The translations under genes and the position numbers were made by a program. A stretch of 64,000 nt of DNA, from contig NZ_JAHLZZ010000001.1 in assembly GCF_018967845.1 (NCBI RefSeq), positions 992,001-1,056,000 of the forward strand, given 5' to 3'. The notes below the pieces were generated by a model. That model was not told the DNA's origin. It ran no database searches and saw nothing but the letters and a program-made list of their open reading frames with translations. Below, piece by piece: positions 18,676 through 29,093 of the stretch. Source of the stretch: Hymenobacter siberiensis. GTDB taxonomy: Bacteria; Bacteroidota; Bacteroidia; Cytophagales; Hymenobacteraceae. Positions within the stretch are counted from its first letter, which is position 1. Each line of letters opens with the position of its first letter.

Positions 18676-19647
18676 ATGGCCACCAACTATAGGTTTTCCG
18701 ACGTTATTGCCGTCCTCAAGTCCTCGGCGGGCGAGTTCAGTAACAATAACTCCTTTCGGCATGCGGCGGCGCTGTCGTACTACACCATCTTCTCCCTGCC
18801 GCCGCTGTTGCTCATCGTCATCACAGTAGCCAGCGCCGCATATGGCGGCGAGGCCATCACGGGCCAGATATACGGCCAGCTGAAGGGCTTGGTGGGGTCC
18901 GATTCTGCCAAATTTTTGCAGGACAGCATTGCCAAGTTCACCGTGCAGCAGCGCGGGCCGCTGGCCACCACCATCGGCGTGGCTACGCTCATATTTGCGG
19001 CCACCACCTTCTTCGTCACTCTCCAGGAGAGCCTCAACGATATCTGGAACCTGAAGGTGAAAACCAACGGCATCGGTATCCGGGCCTTCCTCAAGCAGCG
19101 CTTTTTGTCGTTTGGGCTGATTTTGAGTGTGGCCCTGCTGCTGCTCATCTCCTTCGTGGTGAGTGCCGTGCTCAGCGCCTTCACCGGCTGGCTCCAGCAG
19201 TTGCTGCCCGAAATCGGGATTATTGCCATCAAAATCGTTGACTTCGCGCTGTCGCTGGGCGTTACCACGCTGCTTTTTGCGCTCATCTACCGGTTTCTGC
19301 CCGATGCTATTATCCGCTGGCGCGATGTAGGCGTGGGGGCCTTCATCACAGCGCTGCTCTTCGTGATTGGCAAGTTCCTCATCGCGTTCTACATCGCCAA
19401 GTCCGACCCTGGCTCGGCGTTTGGGGCGGCGGGCTCGGCCATTGTGCTGCTGTTGTGGGTCAACTATTCGTCGCTCATCATCTTCTTCGGGGCCGAATTC
19501 ACCCAGGAATTTGCCGATGCCTTCGGCCAGCGGGTGCAGCCCAAATCCCACGCCGTGCGCGTGCGTCTGGAAGAAATAGCCCCCGGCGAGTCGGACGAGG
19601 AAATGGCCACCGGCCGCCCGCGCTCCACGGGCAAGTGGCGCAAATAG
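18676..19647 (+). CDS. YihY/virulence factor BrkB family membrane protein
   Basis: 323 residues with six predicted membrane helices. Family marks are FRHAAALSYYTIFSLPPLL near residue 32, QESLNDIWNLK, YRFLPDAIIRWRDVGVGA and WVNYSSLIIFFGAEFTQEFA near residue 280, then a charged cytoplasmic tail. Older reports called relatives ribonuclease BN in error; the role is unsettled, with export or envelope functions suggested. The ATG at 18676 was chosen over a TTG 21 bases upstream. It is divergent from the lipoprotein gene, with 165 bases between. Confidence 0.88.
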   Translation: MATNYRFSDVIAVLKSSAGEFSNNNSFRHAAALSYYTIFSLPPLLLIVITVASAAYGGEAITGQIYGQLKGLVGSDSAKFLQDSIAKFTVQQRGPLATTIGVATLIFAATTFFVTLQESLNDIWNLKVKTNGIGIRAFLKQRFLSFGLILSVALLLLISFVVSAVLSAFTGWLQQLLPEIGIIAIKIVDFALSLGVTTLLFALIYRFLPDAIIRWRDVGVGAFITALLFVIGKFLIAFYIAKSDPGSAFGAAGSAIVLLLWVNYSSLIIFFGAEFTQEFADAFGQRVQPKSHAVRVRLEEIAPGESDEEMATGRPRSTGKWRK

Positions 19648-19808
19648 GGCGGCGCAACGGCGCACTATCGGGACGCAGCGCCGAAGGGAAGTGAATGGGT
19701 TGAGCCAAAAAGGCTTACGCGGCTAAAAGTTCTGCAAGATTAACGCTTGCTTTGCAACGGTTTGGCGGTGAAGAGACATCTTTGGGGAATATTTCATTTC
19801 CACTTCAT

Positions 19809-20819
19809 ATGACTCCAGCTTTCCGCAGCCTTCTTTGTATCCTTGCGTTGGCGCTGCCCGCCGCCGCACTGGCCCAAACCACTTCCCCGCCCACGTCGGC
19901 CTCGCCCACCACCAACGAGTACCTGCTGGGCCGCACCTACCGCGTCGAAACCACCAAAGGCACCACCTTCACCGGTAGCCTGGTGGGCCTCAGCCTCAAT
20001 GGCCTGGAGTTCGACAGCCCGGAGCTGGGCCACATCAGCCTGCAGCGCGACCAGGTCCGGCACGCCGATTTGCAGGGTGAAGCCCCCGGCCGCGCCAAAG
20101 CAGGCTACTACGACATTGGCAACGGCACGCGCCTCTTCAACGCGCCCACCGCCCGGGGCGTGCGCCGGGGCGAAGGCACGCTGCTCACCACCTACCTCTT
20201 TTTTGTGGGGGGCGAATACGGCATCACCGATAATTTCTCCGTTGGAGCCACGGTTTCGCTCATTCCGGGAGTTTCGCTGTCGCAGCAGGCCTTTGTGCTA
20301 TCGCCCAAGTTCACGGCCCCCATCAGCGAGAAGGTGCACCTGGGCGCGGGCGTTATCTACGCCAACATTCCCTTCGATGACAGCAACAGTGGCGGAGCCG
20401 GCATCGGCTACGGCGCCCTCACCTACGGCGGGGCCGACGACAACCTGACCCTGGGCCTGGGCTACGGCTTCACCAGCGGCGAAATTGGCAAAACGCCGGT
20501 TATCCAGCTCGGGGGCCAGAAGCGCATCTCGCGCCGCATATCCCTGGTTACCGAAAACTACATCGTGGCCGACAGCAAAGCCGGCTTGGGCGGCCTCTAC
20601 GGTGTCAAGTTCAACTGGCGGCGCACCAGCCTGGGCGTGGCGGCGGCCTATGGCTACCTCTTCTCGCACGACAAGCAGCGGACCGACTACTACTACGACC
20701 CCAACACGGGCGCGTACCTTCCCTATACATCAAACCGACACGTAGATAGTCAGTTCGGCGCTACTTACATCATCCCCGTGTATCTGGACTTTGCCTTTCG
20801 CTTCGGCAGTAAGAAGTAA
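19809..20819 (+). CDS. Outer-membrane beta-barrel protein
   Basis: 336 residues. A signal peptide ends at AALAQ (about residue 21). A short N-terminal segment (YRVETTKGTTFTGSLVGLSLN) resembles an Sm-like or beta-barrel module. Amphipathic beta strands with alternating aromatic and glycine residues then run to the end (YGALTYGGADDNLTLGLGYG, FNWRRTSLGVAAAYGYLF). The C-terminus PVYLDFAFRFGSKK fits an outer-membrane protein. The function is unknown. A near-consensus box CATCTTTG lies about 25 bases upstream, and a terminator follows at 20845. Confidence 0.75.
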   Translation: MTPAFRSLLCILALALPAAALAQTTSPPTSASPTTNEYLLGRTYRVETTKGTTFTGSLVGLSLNGLEFDSPELGHISLQRDQVRHADLQGEAPGRAKAGYYDIGNGTRLFNAPTARGVRRGEGTLLTTYLFFVGGEYGITDNFSVGATVSLIPGVSLSQQAFVLSPKFTAPISEKVHLGAGVIYANIPFDDSNSGGAGIGYGALTYGGADDNLTLGLGYGFTSGEIGKTPVIQLGGQKRISRRISLVTENYIVADSKAGLGGLYGVKFNWRRTSLGVAAAYGYLFSHDKQRTDYYYDPNTGAYLPYTSNRHVDSQFGATYIIPVYLDFAFRFGSKK

Positions 20820-20844
20820 GCCGGTTGCGTTTGTTGTATTGACA

Positions 20845-20880
20845 AGAAGGCCCGTTTCCAATCTGGAAACGGGCCTTCTT
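20845..20880. terminator. Two-way terminator between barrel gene and rlmN
   Basis: A perfect hairpin of AGAAGGCCCGTTTCCA with its inverse and a three-base loop lies between convergent genes. Confidence 0.85.
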
Positions 20881-20908
20881 CGTGAAAAATAACGCGGATA
20901 AAAGCTGC

Positions 20909-21988
20909 TTACGCGGCCGTCTTTTCCTCCTTCACGGCCAGCTGCCCGCAGGCGGCGTCGATGTCCTTGCCGCGCGAGCGGCGGATGTTGGTTTGCACGC
21001 CGCGGTCGGCCAGGTACTTGTGGAAGGCCGTGATTTTATCGGCCGCCGCGTTCTGGTAATCAGCGTTTTCGATGGGGTTGTACTCGATGAGGTTCACCTT
21101 GCAGGGCAGCCACTTGGCAATTTTGGAGAGGTGCTCGGCATCGTCCAGCCCGTCGTTGAAGCCGTCGAACACGATGTATTCATACGTGACTTTGCGGCCG
21201 GTTTTCTGGTGGTAGTACTGCAGGGCTTCCTTCAGCGCGGCCAGGGAGTTGGCTTCGTTGATGGGCATAATTTCGTTGCGCTTGGCATCCGTGGGGGCGT
21301 GCAGTGAGAGGGCCAGGTTGGCCTTCACGTCATCGTCGGCCAGCTTTTTAATCATCTTGGCAATGCCGGCCGTGCTGATGGTGATGCGGCGCGGGGCCAT
21401 GTTCAGGCCGTCGGGCGAGGTGATGCGGCGCACGCTTTCCACCACGTTGGCGTAGTTGAGCAGGGGCTCGCCCATGCCCATGTACACAATGTTGGTGAGC
21501 GGCGTGCCGTACTGCGCCTCGCACTGCTCCCGAATGCGCACCACCTGGTCGTAAATCTCGGCCGCGTCGAGGTTGCGCTTGCGGTCCATGTAGCCGGTGG
21601 CGCAGAACTTGCACGTCAGTGAGCAGCCTACCTGGCTTGAGATGCAGGCCGTCATGCGTGTATCGTGCGGAATGAGCACGCCCTCCACCACGTTGCCATC
21701 GTACAGCCGGAAGGCTGATTTGATGGTGCCGTCGTTGCTGAGCTGCTTGTTTTGTACCGTCACGCCGTTGATGGCGAAGTGCTTGTCCAGCAGCTCGCGG
21801 GTGGCCACCGAGATGTTATTCATCTCCTCAAAGGTGGCGGCGGTATTCTTCCACAGCCACTCAGTTACCTGCTTGGCGCGGAAAGGCTTCTCGCCGTGCT
21901 CCACCATAAAGGCCTTGAGCTCGTCGGACGAGGTTTTACGAATGTCGCGCTTGGTAACGGTGGGGGCGAGGGGCAATTCTAGCAGCAT
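20909..21988 (-). CDS. rlmN: 23S rRNA/tRNA A2503/A37 methyltransferase RlmN
   Basis: 359 residues. A radical-SAM enzyme that methylates C2 of adenosine in 23S rRNA and certain tRNAs. The 4Fe-4S motif is CSLTCKFCATG (CxxxCxxC, about 113-123), preceded by SSQVG. MGMGEPLLNY and SLHAPTDAKRNEIMPIN are typical, and the second catalytic cysteine is in DIDAACGQL near the C-terminus. I chose the ATG at 21988, four bases after a full -7 box; a longer reading would start upstream of the promoter. Confidence 0.95.
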   Translation of the reverse strand: MLLELPLAPTVTKRDIRKTSSDELKAFMVEHGEKPFRAKQVTEWLWKNTAATFEEMNNISVATRELLDKHFAINGVTVQNKQLSNDGTIKSAFRLYDGNVVEGVLIPHDTRMTACISSQVGCSLTCKFCATGYMDRKRNLDAAEIYDQVVRIREQCEAQYGTPLTNIVYMGMGEPLLNYANVVESVRRITSPDGLNMAPRRITISTAGIAKMIKKLADDDVKANLALSLHAPTDAKRNEIMPINEANSLAALKEALQYYHQKTGRKVTYEYIVFDGFNDGLDDAEHLSKIAKWLPCKVNLIEYNPIENADYQNAAADKITAFHKYLADRGVQTNIRRSRGKDIDAACGQLAVKEEKTAA

Positions 21989-21992
21989 AGTG

Positions 21993-22000
21993 CAAAGATA
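21993..22000 (-). promoter_or_regulatory. -7 box TATCTTTG immediately upstream of rlmN
   Basis: Minus-strand TATCTTTG, four bases from the rlmN ATG, implying a leaderless message. Confidence 0.6.
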
Positions 22001-22053
22001 CAAGCAGGCAGGGCGTTGGGTTCCGCGTTGCTAGTTGTTTGGCAAAAGTCGCC

Positions 22054-22061
22054 TATCTTTG
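22054..22061 (+). promoter_or_regulatory. -7 box TATCTTTG of the thi operon
   Basis: A full match to TAnnTTTG, 11 bases before the TPP aptamer, so the transcript would start just ahead of the riboswitch. TTG words lie at 22035 and 22039 in the -33 area. Confidence 0.65.
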
Positions 22062-22071
22062 TTGCATAAAC

Positions 22072-22152
22072 TTTAGGGGTGCTGCGCTTCGCCGTAGCTG
22101 AGATGATACCCTTGGAACCTGATTCTGGCTAATACCAGCGAAGGGAAAAGTA
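22072..22152 (+). ncRNA. TPP riboswitch (THI element)
   Basis: The aptamer core is clear: GGGGTGC at the 5' side, then CTGAGATGATACCC (the pyrimidine-sensing CUGAGA loop), TTGGAACCTGA, and GGCTAATACCAGCG followed by AAGGGAAAAG. The outer P1 stem pairs the first and last segments. A GC-rich hairpin (CCGCCC with GGGCGG, about 22158-22184) follows and may be part of the switch. Thiamine pyrophosphate should bind it and lower expression of thiS and the downstream thi genes. Confidence 0.93.
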
Positions 22153-22243
22153 CTGGTCCGCCCTGCGGCTGCCTTTCGGGGCGGGTCGTGGCCGACACCC
22201 ACTATTGTTTATGGCTTTCTCCGTCCCAACTAATTCTGGTTGC

Positions 22244-22447
22244 ATGGTCTGCTATATCAATAATTCTCCTCAGGAAGCGGCTGATAACCAGTCGCTCATC
22301 GACCTGCTCACCGCGCGCGGCATCACCGAGCCGCGCGGCCTGGCCGTGGCCGTGAACGACGCCGTGGTACCCCGCGCCGAGTGGTCGTCCCTCCAATTGC
22401 ACGAACAAGACCGGGTTACCATCATCCGCGCCACGCAGGGCGGGTAG
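22244..22447 (+). CDS. thiS: Sulfur carrier protein ThiS
   Basis: 67 residues, the usual size. A ubiquitin-like protein whose C-terminal Gly-Gly (RATQGG) is thiocarboxylated to carry sulfur to ThiG in thiazole synthesis. Visible features are YINNSP at the N-terminus, QSLIDLL, VAVNDAVVPRAEW and the DRVTIIRATQGG end. ATG at 22244 gives the normal length; an ATG at 22211 would add 11 residues. It is the first gene after the TPP riboswitch. No thiF is in the window. Confidence 0.9.
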   Translation: MVCYINNSPQEAADNQSLIDLLTARGITEPRGLAVAVNDAVVPRAEWSSLQLHEQDRVTIIRATQGG

Positions 22448-22457
22448 GGGCTTCGCC

Positions 22458-22578
22458 TGTCATCTCACGTCTGTTATCCTGAGCTTGCGAAGGACCTTAT
22501 CACGCTCGCATCGATTGAGTTACTGCAAATTGCTCGGCGGTGATAAGGTCCTTCGCAAGCTCAGGATGACAGATGACA
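22458..22578. repeat. Dispersed palindrome, family A, copy 3 (28-bp perfect arms)
   Basis: Arms 22476-22503 and 22540-22567 are exact inverted copies (ATCCTGAGCTTGCGAAGGAC and onward). Outer TGTCATCT and AGATGACA also pair. It lies inside the thi operon between thiS and thiC. Confidence 0.85.
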
Positions 22579-22616
22579 ACCAACCAATCAACCATCACAC
22601 TTTTCAACAGAGATAG

Positions 22617-24494
<1,878 letters not shown>

Positions 24495-24511
24495 CGCCCT
24501 CCTGAAAAAAA

Positions 24512-24613
24512 GAACGTCATGCTGAGCGCAGCCGAAGCATCTCTACCGCACAAGTAATCAAGCCGATTCAACGAAGCGGTAGAGATGCTTCGGCTGCGCT
24601 CAGCATGACGTTC
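24512..24613. repeat. Dispersed palindrome, family B (GTCATGC...GCATC), 38-bp perfect arms
   Basis: Arms 24512-24549 and 24576-24613 are exact inverted copies (GAACGTCATGCTGAGCGCAG and onward) with a 26-base loop. It lies between thiC and thiD. Confidence 0.9.
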
Positions 24614-24642
24614 ATCCAAGCACCAGAAACCAAGTACCACCC

Positions 24643-25389
24643 ATGCGCCCCTACGCCCTCACCATTGCCGGCTTCGACCCCAGCGCGGGCGCGGGCCTGC
24701 TGGCCGACGTGAAAACGCTGGAAGCCAGCGGCGTGTACGGCCTGGGCGTGTGCACCGCCCTCACGGTGCAGAACGATGTGGCGTTTGAGCGCGTGCGCTG
24801 GGTGCCGGCCGCTGAAATCCGCGACCAGCTACGCATTCTGTTCGCGCGCTTTCAAGTCGACTTCATCAAAATTGGCCTTATTGAAAGCCTGCCACAGCTG
24901 CTGGAGCTGATTGGCTGGCTGAAAAGCCAGAATCGAAACCTGCAAATCGCGTGGGACCCGGTGCTGAAAGCCACGGCCGGCTACGAGTTTCACCGCGCCA
25001 TCGACCGCGACCTGATCTGCGCCCTGTGCGCCGAAATGGCCCTCATCACCCCCAATCAGCCCGAAATGCTGCGCCTCTGGCCCGGTGAATCGGCTGAGGC
25101 GGCGGCGGCGGCCGTGGCGAATTTTTGCCCGGTGCTGCTGAAGGGCGGGCATGCGGCGGGCGAGCTGTCGACTGACGTGCTGCTGGAAGGCGGGCGGCGG
25201 CATGCGTTTTCGGCGGCGCGGTTGGCGCATGGCGAGAAGCACGGCAGCGGCTGCGTGCTGTCGTCGGCGGTGCTGGCGGGGCTCGCGAAAGGGGAGGGGC
25301 TCGTGGAAGCCTGCCGGACGGGCAAGGAGTATGTCACCGCATTTCTGGCCAGCAACGATTCGCTGCTGGGGTACCATTCAAACGCATAA
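24643..25389 (+). CDS. thiD: Hydroxymethylpyrimidine/phosphomethylpyrimidine kinase
   Basis: 248 residues. Phosphorylates HMP and HMP-P to HMP-PP for thiamine synthesis; ribokinase fold. Features are TIAGFDPSAGAGLLADVKT at residues 7-25, GVCTALTVQND, FIKIGLI, AWDPVLKAT, LITPNQPEMLRL, LLKGGHA and HGSGCVLSSAVLAGLA, the last with the anion-hole GxGC. The length is slightly short compared with the 260-270 common in the family. thiE starts six bases after its stop, so the two are cotranscribed. Confidence 0.93.
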   Translation: MRPYALTIAGFDPSAGAGLLADVKTLEASGVYGLGVCTALTVQNDVAFERVRWVPAAEIRDQLRILFARFQVDFIKIGLIESLPQLLELIGWLKSQNRNLQIAWDPVLKATAGYEFHRAIDRDLICALCAEMALITPNQPEMLRLWPGESAEAAAAAVANFCPVLLKGGHAAGELSTDVLLEGGRRHAFSAARLAHGEKHGSGCVLSSAVLAGLAKGEGLVEACRTGKEYVTAFLASNDSLLGYHSNA

Positions 25390-25395
25390 TTCCTA

Positions 25396-26019
25396 ATGAA
25401 AATCAATTCCCTCCACTACATCACCGCCAGTCCCGAGGCGGCTGAGCTGGCTTGCCAGTGCGGTGTGCGCTGGGTGCAGCTGCGGGTGAAAAACCAGCCG
25501 CCCGCCATCTGGAAGCAGCTGGCGCTGGAAACGCAGGCCGTGTGCCGCCGCCATGGGGCCACGCTCATCATCAATGATAATCCGGTGCTGGCGCAGGAAA
25601 TCGGGGCCGGGGGCGTGCACCTGGGCCAGCAGGATTTGCCGCCTGACGAAGCCCGCCAGATGCTGGGGGTACGTTTCATCGTCGGCGGTACGGCCAACAC
25701 CTTTGCCGACGTGCAGCGGCTGGCGGCGGCCGGGGTCGACTACGTGGGGCTGGGGCCGTTTCGCTTCACCACGACAAAAGAAAAGCTAAGCCCGGTGTTG
25801 GGCCTGGCGGGCTACGCCGATATCATGCAGCAGTGCCGGGCGGCGGGCATTGCCGTGCCGGTTATTGGCATTGGGGGCGTTCTGCTGGCCGATGTGGCCG
25901 CGCTGCTGGCAACGGGGCTGCACGGCGTGGCGGTGTCGGGGGCCATTGGGGCGGCCGAAAATCCGGCGGTGGCAGCCGGGCAGTTTGTTCGTGAATTAAC
26001 GGGGGTAGAAGCCATTTAA
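25396..26019 (+). CDS. thiE: Thiamine phosphate synthase
   Basis: 207 residues. Couples HMP-PP with thiazole phosphate to give thiamine phosphate; TIM barrel. Visible are [10 protein letters not shown] (QLRxK), [12 protein letters not shown] (substrate-binding NDN), [43 protein letters not shown] (GP loop), [10 protein letters not shown] and GVAVSGAI. It is the better-preserved of two ThiE-like proteins here. It is tightly packed between thiD (6-base gap) and thiG (5-base gap). Confidence 0.93.
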   Translation: MKINSLHYITASPEAAELACQCGVRWVQLRVKNQPPAIWKQLALETQAVCRRHGATLIINDNPVLAQEIGAGGVHLGQQDLPPDEARQMLGVRFIVGGTANTFADVQRLAAAGVDYVGLGPFRFTTTKEKLSPVLGLAGYADIMQQCRAAGIAVPVIGIGGVLLADVAALLATGLHGVAVSGAIGAAENPAVAAGQFVRELTGVEAI

Positions 26020-26024
26020 CGAGT

Positions 26025-26807
26025 ATGTTGACTAAAAAACTGGTTATCGCCGGCCGGGAGTTCACCTCGCGCCTGTTCACCGGCACGGGCAAATTCAGCT
26101 CCTCGGCTTTGATGGAGGAAGCCCTGCTGGCCTCCGGCTCGGAGCTGGTGACGGTGGCCCTGAAACGGGTGGACGTGGCCAATGCCGAGGATGATATCCT
26201 GCGCCACCTCGCGCACCCGCAGTTCCACCTGCTGCCCAATACCTCCGGCGTGCGTACGGCCAAAGAAGCCGTTTTTGCCGCCCAGCTGGCCCGCGAGGCG
26301 CTGGAAACCAACTGGCTCAAGCTCGAAATCCACCCCGACCCCAAGTACCTGCTGCCTGACCCCATCGAAACCCTAAAAGCCGCTGAGGAGCTGGTGAAGC
26401 TGGGCTTCGTGGTACTACCCTACATCCACGCCGACCCGGTGCTGTGCAAGCGGCTGGAAGAAGTGGGCGTGGCGGCGGTGATGCCCCTGGGTTCGCCCAT
26501 CGGCTCCAACAAGGGCTTGCTGACGCGAGAATTTCTGGAAATCATCATCGGCCAGAGCAAGGTGCCGGTGGTGGTGGATGCCGGCATCGGGGCCCCCTCG
26601 CACGCGGCGGCAGCCCTGGAAATGGGCGCTGATGCCGTGCTGGTGAACACGGCCATTGCCGTGGCCGGCAACCCGGTAGCCATGGCCACGGCCTTTCGCC
26701 TAGCCGTGGAGGCTGGGCGCATGGCCTACGAGGCGCGGCTGGCCGGGCCGGTAGCGCACACCGAGGCGGTGGCGAGCTCGCCGCTCACGGCGTTTCTGGA
26801 TATGTAA
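26025..26807 (+). CDS. thiG: Thiazole synthase ThiG
   Basis: 260 residues, full length. Builds thiazole phosphate from deoxyxylulose 5-phosphate, dehydroglycine and ThiS-thiocarboxylate. Family marks are [15 protein letters not shown], the catalytic lysine in [17 protein letters not shown] (around residue 97), [36 protein letters not shown] and [13 protein letters not shown]. It works with ThiH, encoded 84 bases downstream. Confidence 0.96.
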   Translation: MLTKKLVIAGREFTSRLFTGTGKFSSSALMEEALLASGSELVTVALKRVDVANAEDDILRHLAHPQFHLLPNTSGVRTAKEAVFAAQLAREALETNWLKLEIHPDPKYLLPDPIETLKAAEELVKLGFVVLPYIHADPVLCKRLEEVGVAAVMPLGSPIGSNKGLLTREFLEIIIGQSKVPVVVDAGIGAPSHAAAALEMGADAVLVNTAIAVAGNPVAMATAFRLAVEAGRMAYEARLAGPVAHTEAVASSPLTAFLDM

Positions 26808-26831
26808 AGTTGAGTCCTGATGGTACTTGAA

Positions 26832-26872
26832 AAGAACGTCATGCAGAGCGTAGCGAAGCATGATGTTCACGT
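26832..26872. repeat. Truncated family B repeat between thiG and thiH
   Basis: GAACGTCATGCAGAGCGTAG and GCGAAGCATGATGTTC echo one arm of the family B palindromes, but the second arm is missing; only AACGTCATGC and GCATGATGTT form a short hairpin. It looks like a decayed or partial copy. Confidence 0.6.
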
Positions 26873-26891
26873 TTAAAAAACAACCTTCAAC

Positions 26892-28001
26892 ATGAGCTTC
26901 CAACCTATTTTCGAGGCCCAGCCCTGGGACGACGTGAAGGCCAGCATCTACGCCAAAACGGCCGCCGACGTAGCGCACGCCCTGGCCGCGCCGCAGCGCA
27001 CGCTGGAAGACTTCAAGGCGCTGATTTCGCCCGCCGCCGCGCCGTATCTGGAGCAGATGGCGCAGCTCAGCCACCAGCTCACGCGCAAGCGGTTTGGCAA
27101 CACCCTGCAGCTGTATGCGCCGCTGTACCTGAGCAATGAGTGCCAGAATATCTGCACATACTGCGGCTTCAGCCTCGATAATAAGATTGCCCGGCGCACC
27201 CTCAGCAGCGTGGAAATGCTGCTGGAAGCGGCCGTGCTCAAGGACTGGGGCTACGACCACGTGCTGCTCGTGACCGGCGAGGCCAACGTGACGGTGGGCG
27301 TGGACTACCTCGAAAAGGCCCTGCGTACGCTGCGCACGCAGTTCGCGCATCTCTCCATGGAAGTGCAGCCGCTGGACCAGGCCGACTACGAGCGCCTGAT
27401 TCCAGAGGGCCTGAATACGGTGCTGGTGTACCAGGAAACTTACCACCGTGCCGACTACAAAAAGCACCATCCCAAGGGCAAGAAATCGAACTTCGACTAC
27501 CGCCTCGACACGCCCGACCGGCTGGGCCGGGCCGGCATCCACAAAATGGGGCTGGGCGTGCTCATCGGGCTTGAAGACTGGCGCACCGACTGCTTCTACA
27601 CCGCTCTGCACTTGGATTATCTCGAAAAAACCTACTGGCAGACCAAGTACAGCTTGTCGTTCCCGCGTCTGCGGCCGGCCGAAGGCATGCTTCAGCCCAA
27701 AGTGGAAATGAGCGACCGCGAGCTGGTGCAGCTCATTTGTGCCTACCGCATCTGGAACGGTGAGGTGGAACTGTCGATTTCGACCCGCGAAAGCCCGGTT
27801 TTCCGCGACCACGTCATTAAGCTGGGCATCACCAGCATCAGCGCGGGCTCCAAAACCAACCCCGGCGGCTACGCCGTGGCCCCGGAGTCGCTGGAGCAAT
27901 TCGAGATTTCCGATGAGCGCACCCCCGCTGAAGTGGCAGCCATGCTGCGCCGCCAGGGCTACGAGCCGGTGTGGAAAGACTGGGACGCAGCCCTGGCCTA
28001 A
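26892..28001 (+). CDS. thiH: 2-iminoacetate synthase ThiH
   Basis: 369 residues. A radical-SAM tyrosine lyase that splits tyrosine to dehydroglycine and p-cresol for thiazole synthesis. The cluster motif is CQNICTYCGFS (CxxxCxxC, about residues 84-94), preceded by LYLSNE. Other marks are LLVTGEANVTVG, YQETYHRADYKKHHP, KMGLGVLIGLEDWR, LSISTRESPVFRDH and SAGSKTNPGGYA. It uses ThiH-type tyrosine cleavage rather than the oxygen-dependent ThiO route. It is the last gene of the operon and convergent with the TenI-like gene. Confidence 0.95.
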   Translation: MSFQPIFEAQPWDDVKASIYAKTAADVAHALAAPQRTLEDFKALISPAAAPYLEQMAQLSHQLTRKRFGNTLQLYAPLYLSNECQNICTYCGFSLDNKIARRTLSSVEMLLEAAVLKDWGYDHVLLVTGEANVTVGVDYLEKALRTLRTQFAHLSMEVQPLDQADYERLIPEGLNTVLVYQETYHRADYKKHHPKGKKSNFDYRLDTPDRLGRAGIHKMGLGVLIGLEDWRTDCFYTALHLDYLEKTYWQTKYSLSFPRLRPAEGMLQPKVEMSDRELVQLICAYRIWNGEVELSISTRESPVFRDHVIKLGITSISAGSKTNPGGYAVAPESLEQFEISDERTPAEVAAMLRRQGYEPVWKDWDAALA

Positions 28002-28031
28002 GCCACCGCGCCGCGTACTGCAAAGCGCACA

Positions 28032-28640
28032 CTACACCTGCTCCTGCAGCTGCCGCAGGGCCGCCACCGGGTCCGGGCTTTGCCAGATAGTGCCCAGCAC
28101 AGCCGCGCCCGCGAAGCCAGCCACCTGCACCAGCGCCAGGTTGGTGGCCGCAATGCCGCCCAGCGCCAGCACCGGCGCGTGGTAGCCGGCCCGGCCCGCC
28201 TGCCGCTGGAAAAACGCCCGCAGCTCGGGCAGCTTGAAGGTGCTGCCGTAGCCCTCCTTGCTGATGCTGTCGAAAATCGGGCTCAGAAAAACGTAGTCGT
28301 AGCGGCGGCGGTGCCGGTCGATTTCGGCCAGCGAGTGGAAGGACGTGGAGAGCGTCTGGCCGGGCAGGAGGGTAGGGCGGCGCACGGTGGCGGCGCGCTG
28401 CTGCCCCGTGAGGTGCAGACCGCCGAGGCGGTAACGCCGTACCAGCCCGGGGTGCCCGTGCAGCACCAGCCGCGCGTGAAACTGCGCGGGAATGGCCTGA
28501 ATCAGGTCTTCGACCGGTGCGGCGGGCCAGCCGGGCTTGCGCAGGTGCAGGGTTTTGGAACCCGCGCCGAGCAGGGCAGCGAGCAGGCGTGCCTCATCGG
28601 GCAGGGCCGTGGGCGCGGTGAGGAGGACGAGGCGAAACAC
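28032..28640 (-). CDS. TenI/ThiE-like thiamine phosphate synthase homologue
   Basis: 202 residues with a ThiE/TenI TIM barrel: TLHLRKPGW (in place of QLRxK), RLGGLHLTG, STSFHSLAEIDRH, DYVFLSPIFDSISKEGYGS and ALGGIAATN. The ThiE substrate-binding NDN segment is absent, so it may act like TenI (thiazole tautomerase) or as a second synthase. It runs head-on toward thiH with a 30-base gap and is outside the riboswitch transcript. It is likely cotranscribed with the thioesterase gene, which ends seven bases upstream of its start. Confidence 0.82.
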   Translation of the reverse strand: MFRLVLLTAPTALPDEARLLAALLGAGSKTLHLRKPGWPAAPVEDLIQAIPAQFHARLVLHGHPGLVRRYRLGGLHLTGQQRAATVRRPTLLPGQTLSTSFHSLAEIDRHRRRYDYVFLSPIFDSISKEGYGSTFKLPELRAFFQRQAGRAGYHAPVLALGGIAATNLALVQVAGFAGAAVLGTIWQSPDPVAALRQLQEQV

Positions 28641-28646
28641 GGGCGG

Positions 28647-29072
28647 CTATTGCAGCTGCGCGGCCAGCTCCTCGGGCAGCAGGCGCAGCTTATGGGTGTT
28701 GTAGTCGAAGCAGAGCATCCCGGTTTTGGCGCGGGCCACCTCCTTGCCGGCCTGGTTGTGCACGTGGTACACCACGTCGAAGCCGTATTTATTGAGGTCG
28801 TTGCCGGCCATCTGCACGCGCAGCACGTCGCCGTGGAAAGCTTCACCCTTGTACTCCACGGCCACATCCACCATGATGAGGCCGAGCTTGGTGACGGCAT
28901 CGTAGTCATTCGGCACACCGATGGAGCGCAGGAAATGCACCCGTGCCTCGTGTAGGATTCCCAGCATGGCGTCGTTGCCCACGTGCCCACCGTAGTTGAG
29001 GTCGGTGATGCGAACCGGAATTTCGGTGATGAAGGAGAAGGTATCGGGCAGGGCTACTTTTACGCGGGGCAT
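28647..29072 (-). CDS. Acyl-CoA thioesterase, hotdog fold
   Basis: 141 residues. A 4HBT-type hotdog thioesterase, with VRITDLNYGGHVGNDAMLG near residue 19 (in place of the DxNxHxNN motif), EARVHFLRSIG, VDVAVEYKGEAFHGD and the VYHVHNQAGKEVARAKTGM strand. It hydrolyses acyl-CoA, and the acyl specificity cannot be read. The ATG at 29072 was chosen as the residues upstream of it are not family-like. It is divergent from mnmD with only 21 bases between the start codons; its transcript continues into the TenI-like gene. Confidence 0.83.
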   Translation of the reverse strand: MPRVKVALPDTFSFITEIPVRITDLNYGGHVGNDAMLGILHEARVHFLRSIGVPNDYDAVTKLGLIMVDVAVEYKGEAFHGDVLRVQMAGNDLNKYGFDVVYHVHNQAGKEVARAKTGMLCFDYNTHKLRLLPEELAAQLQ

Positions 29073-29093
29073 ATTTTTAATGAAGAATGAGGA

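Noticed and set aside
22205..22243. A start of thiS 11 to 13 codons upstream of 22244
   Set aside because: The product would exceed the normal 66-68 residues of ThiS; the ATG at 22244 gives 67.
24512..24613. Possible CRISPR repeat or IS terminal repeats in the long palindromes
   Set aside because: No regular spacing of short direct repeats, and no transposase between or near paired copies; each is a single hairpin.
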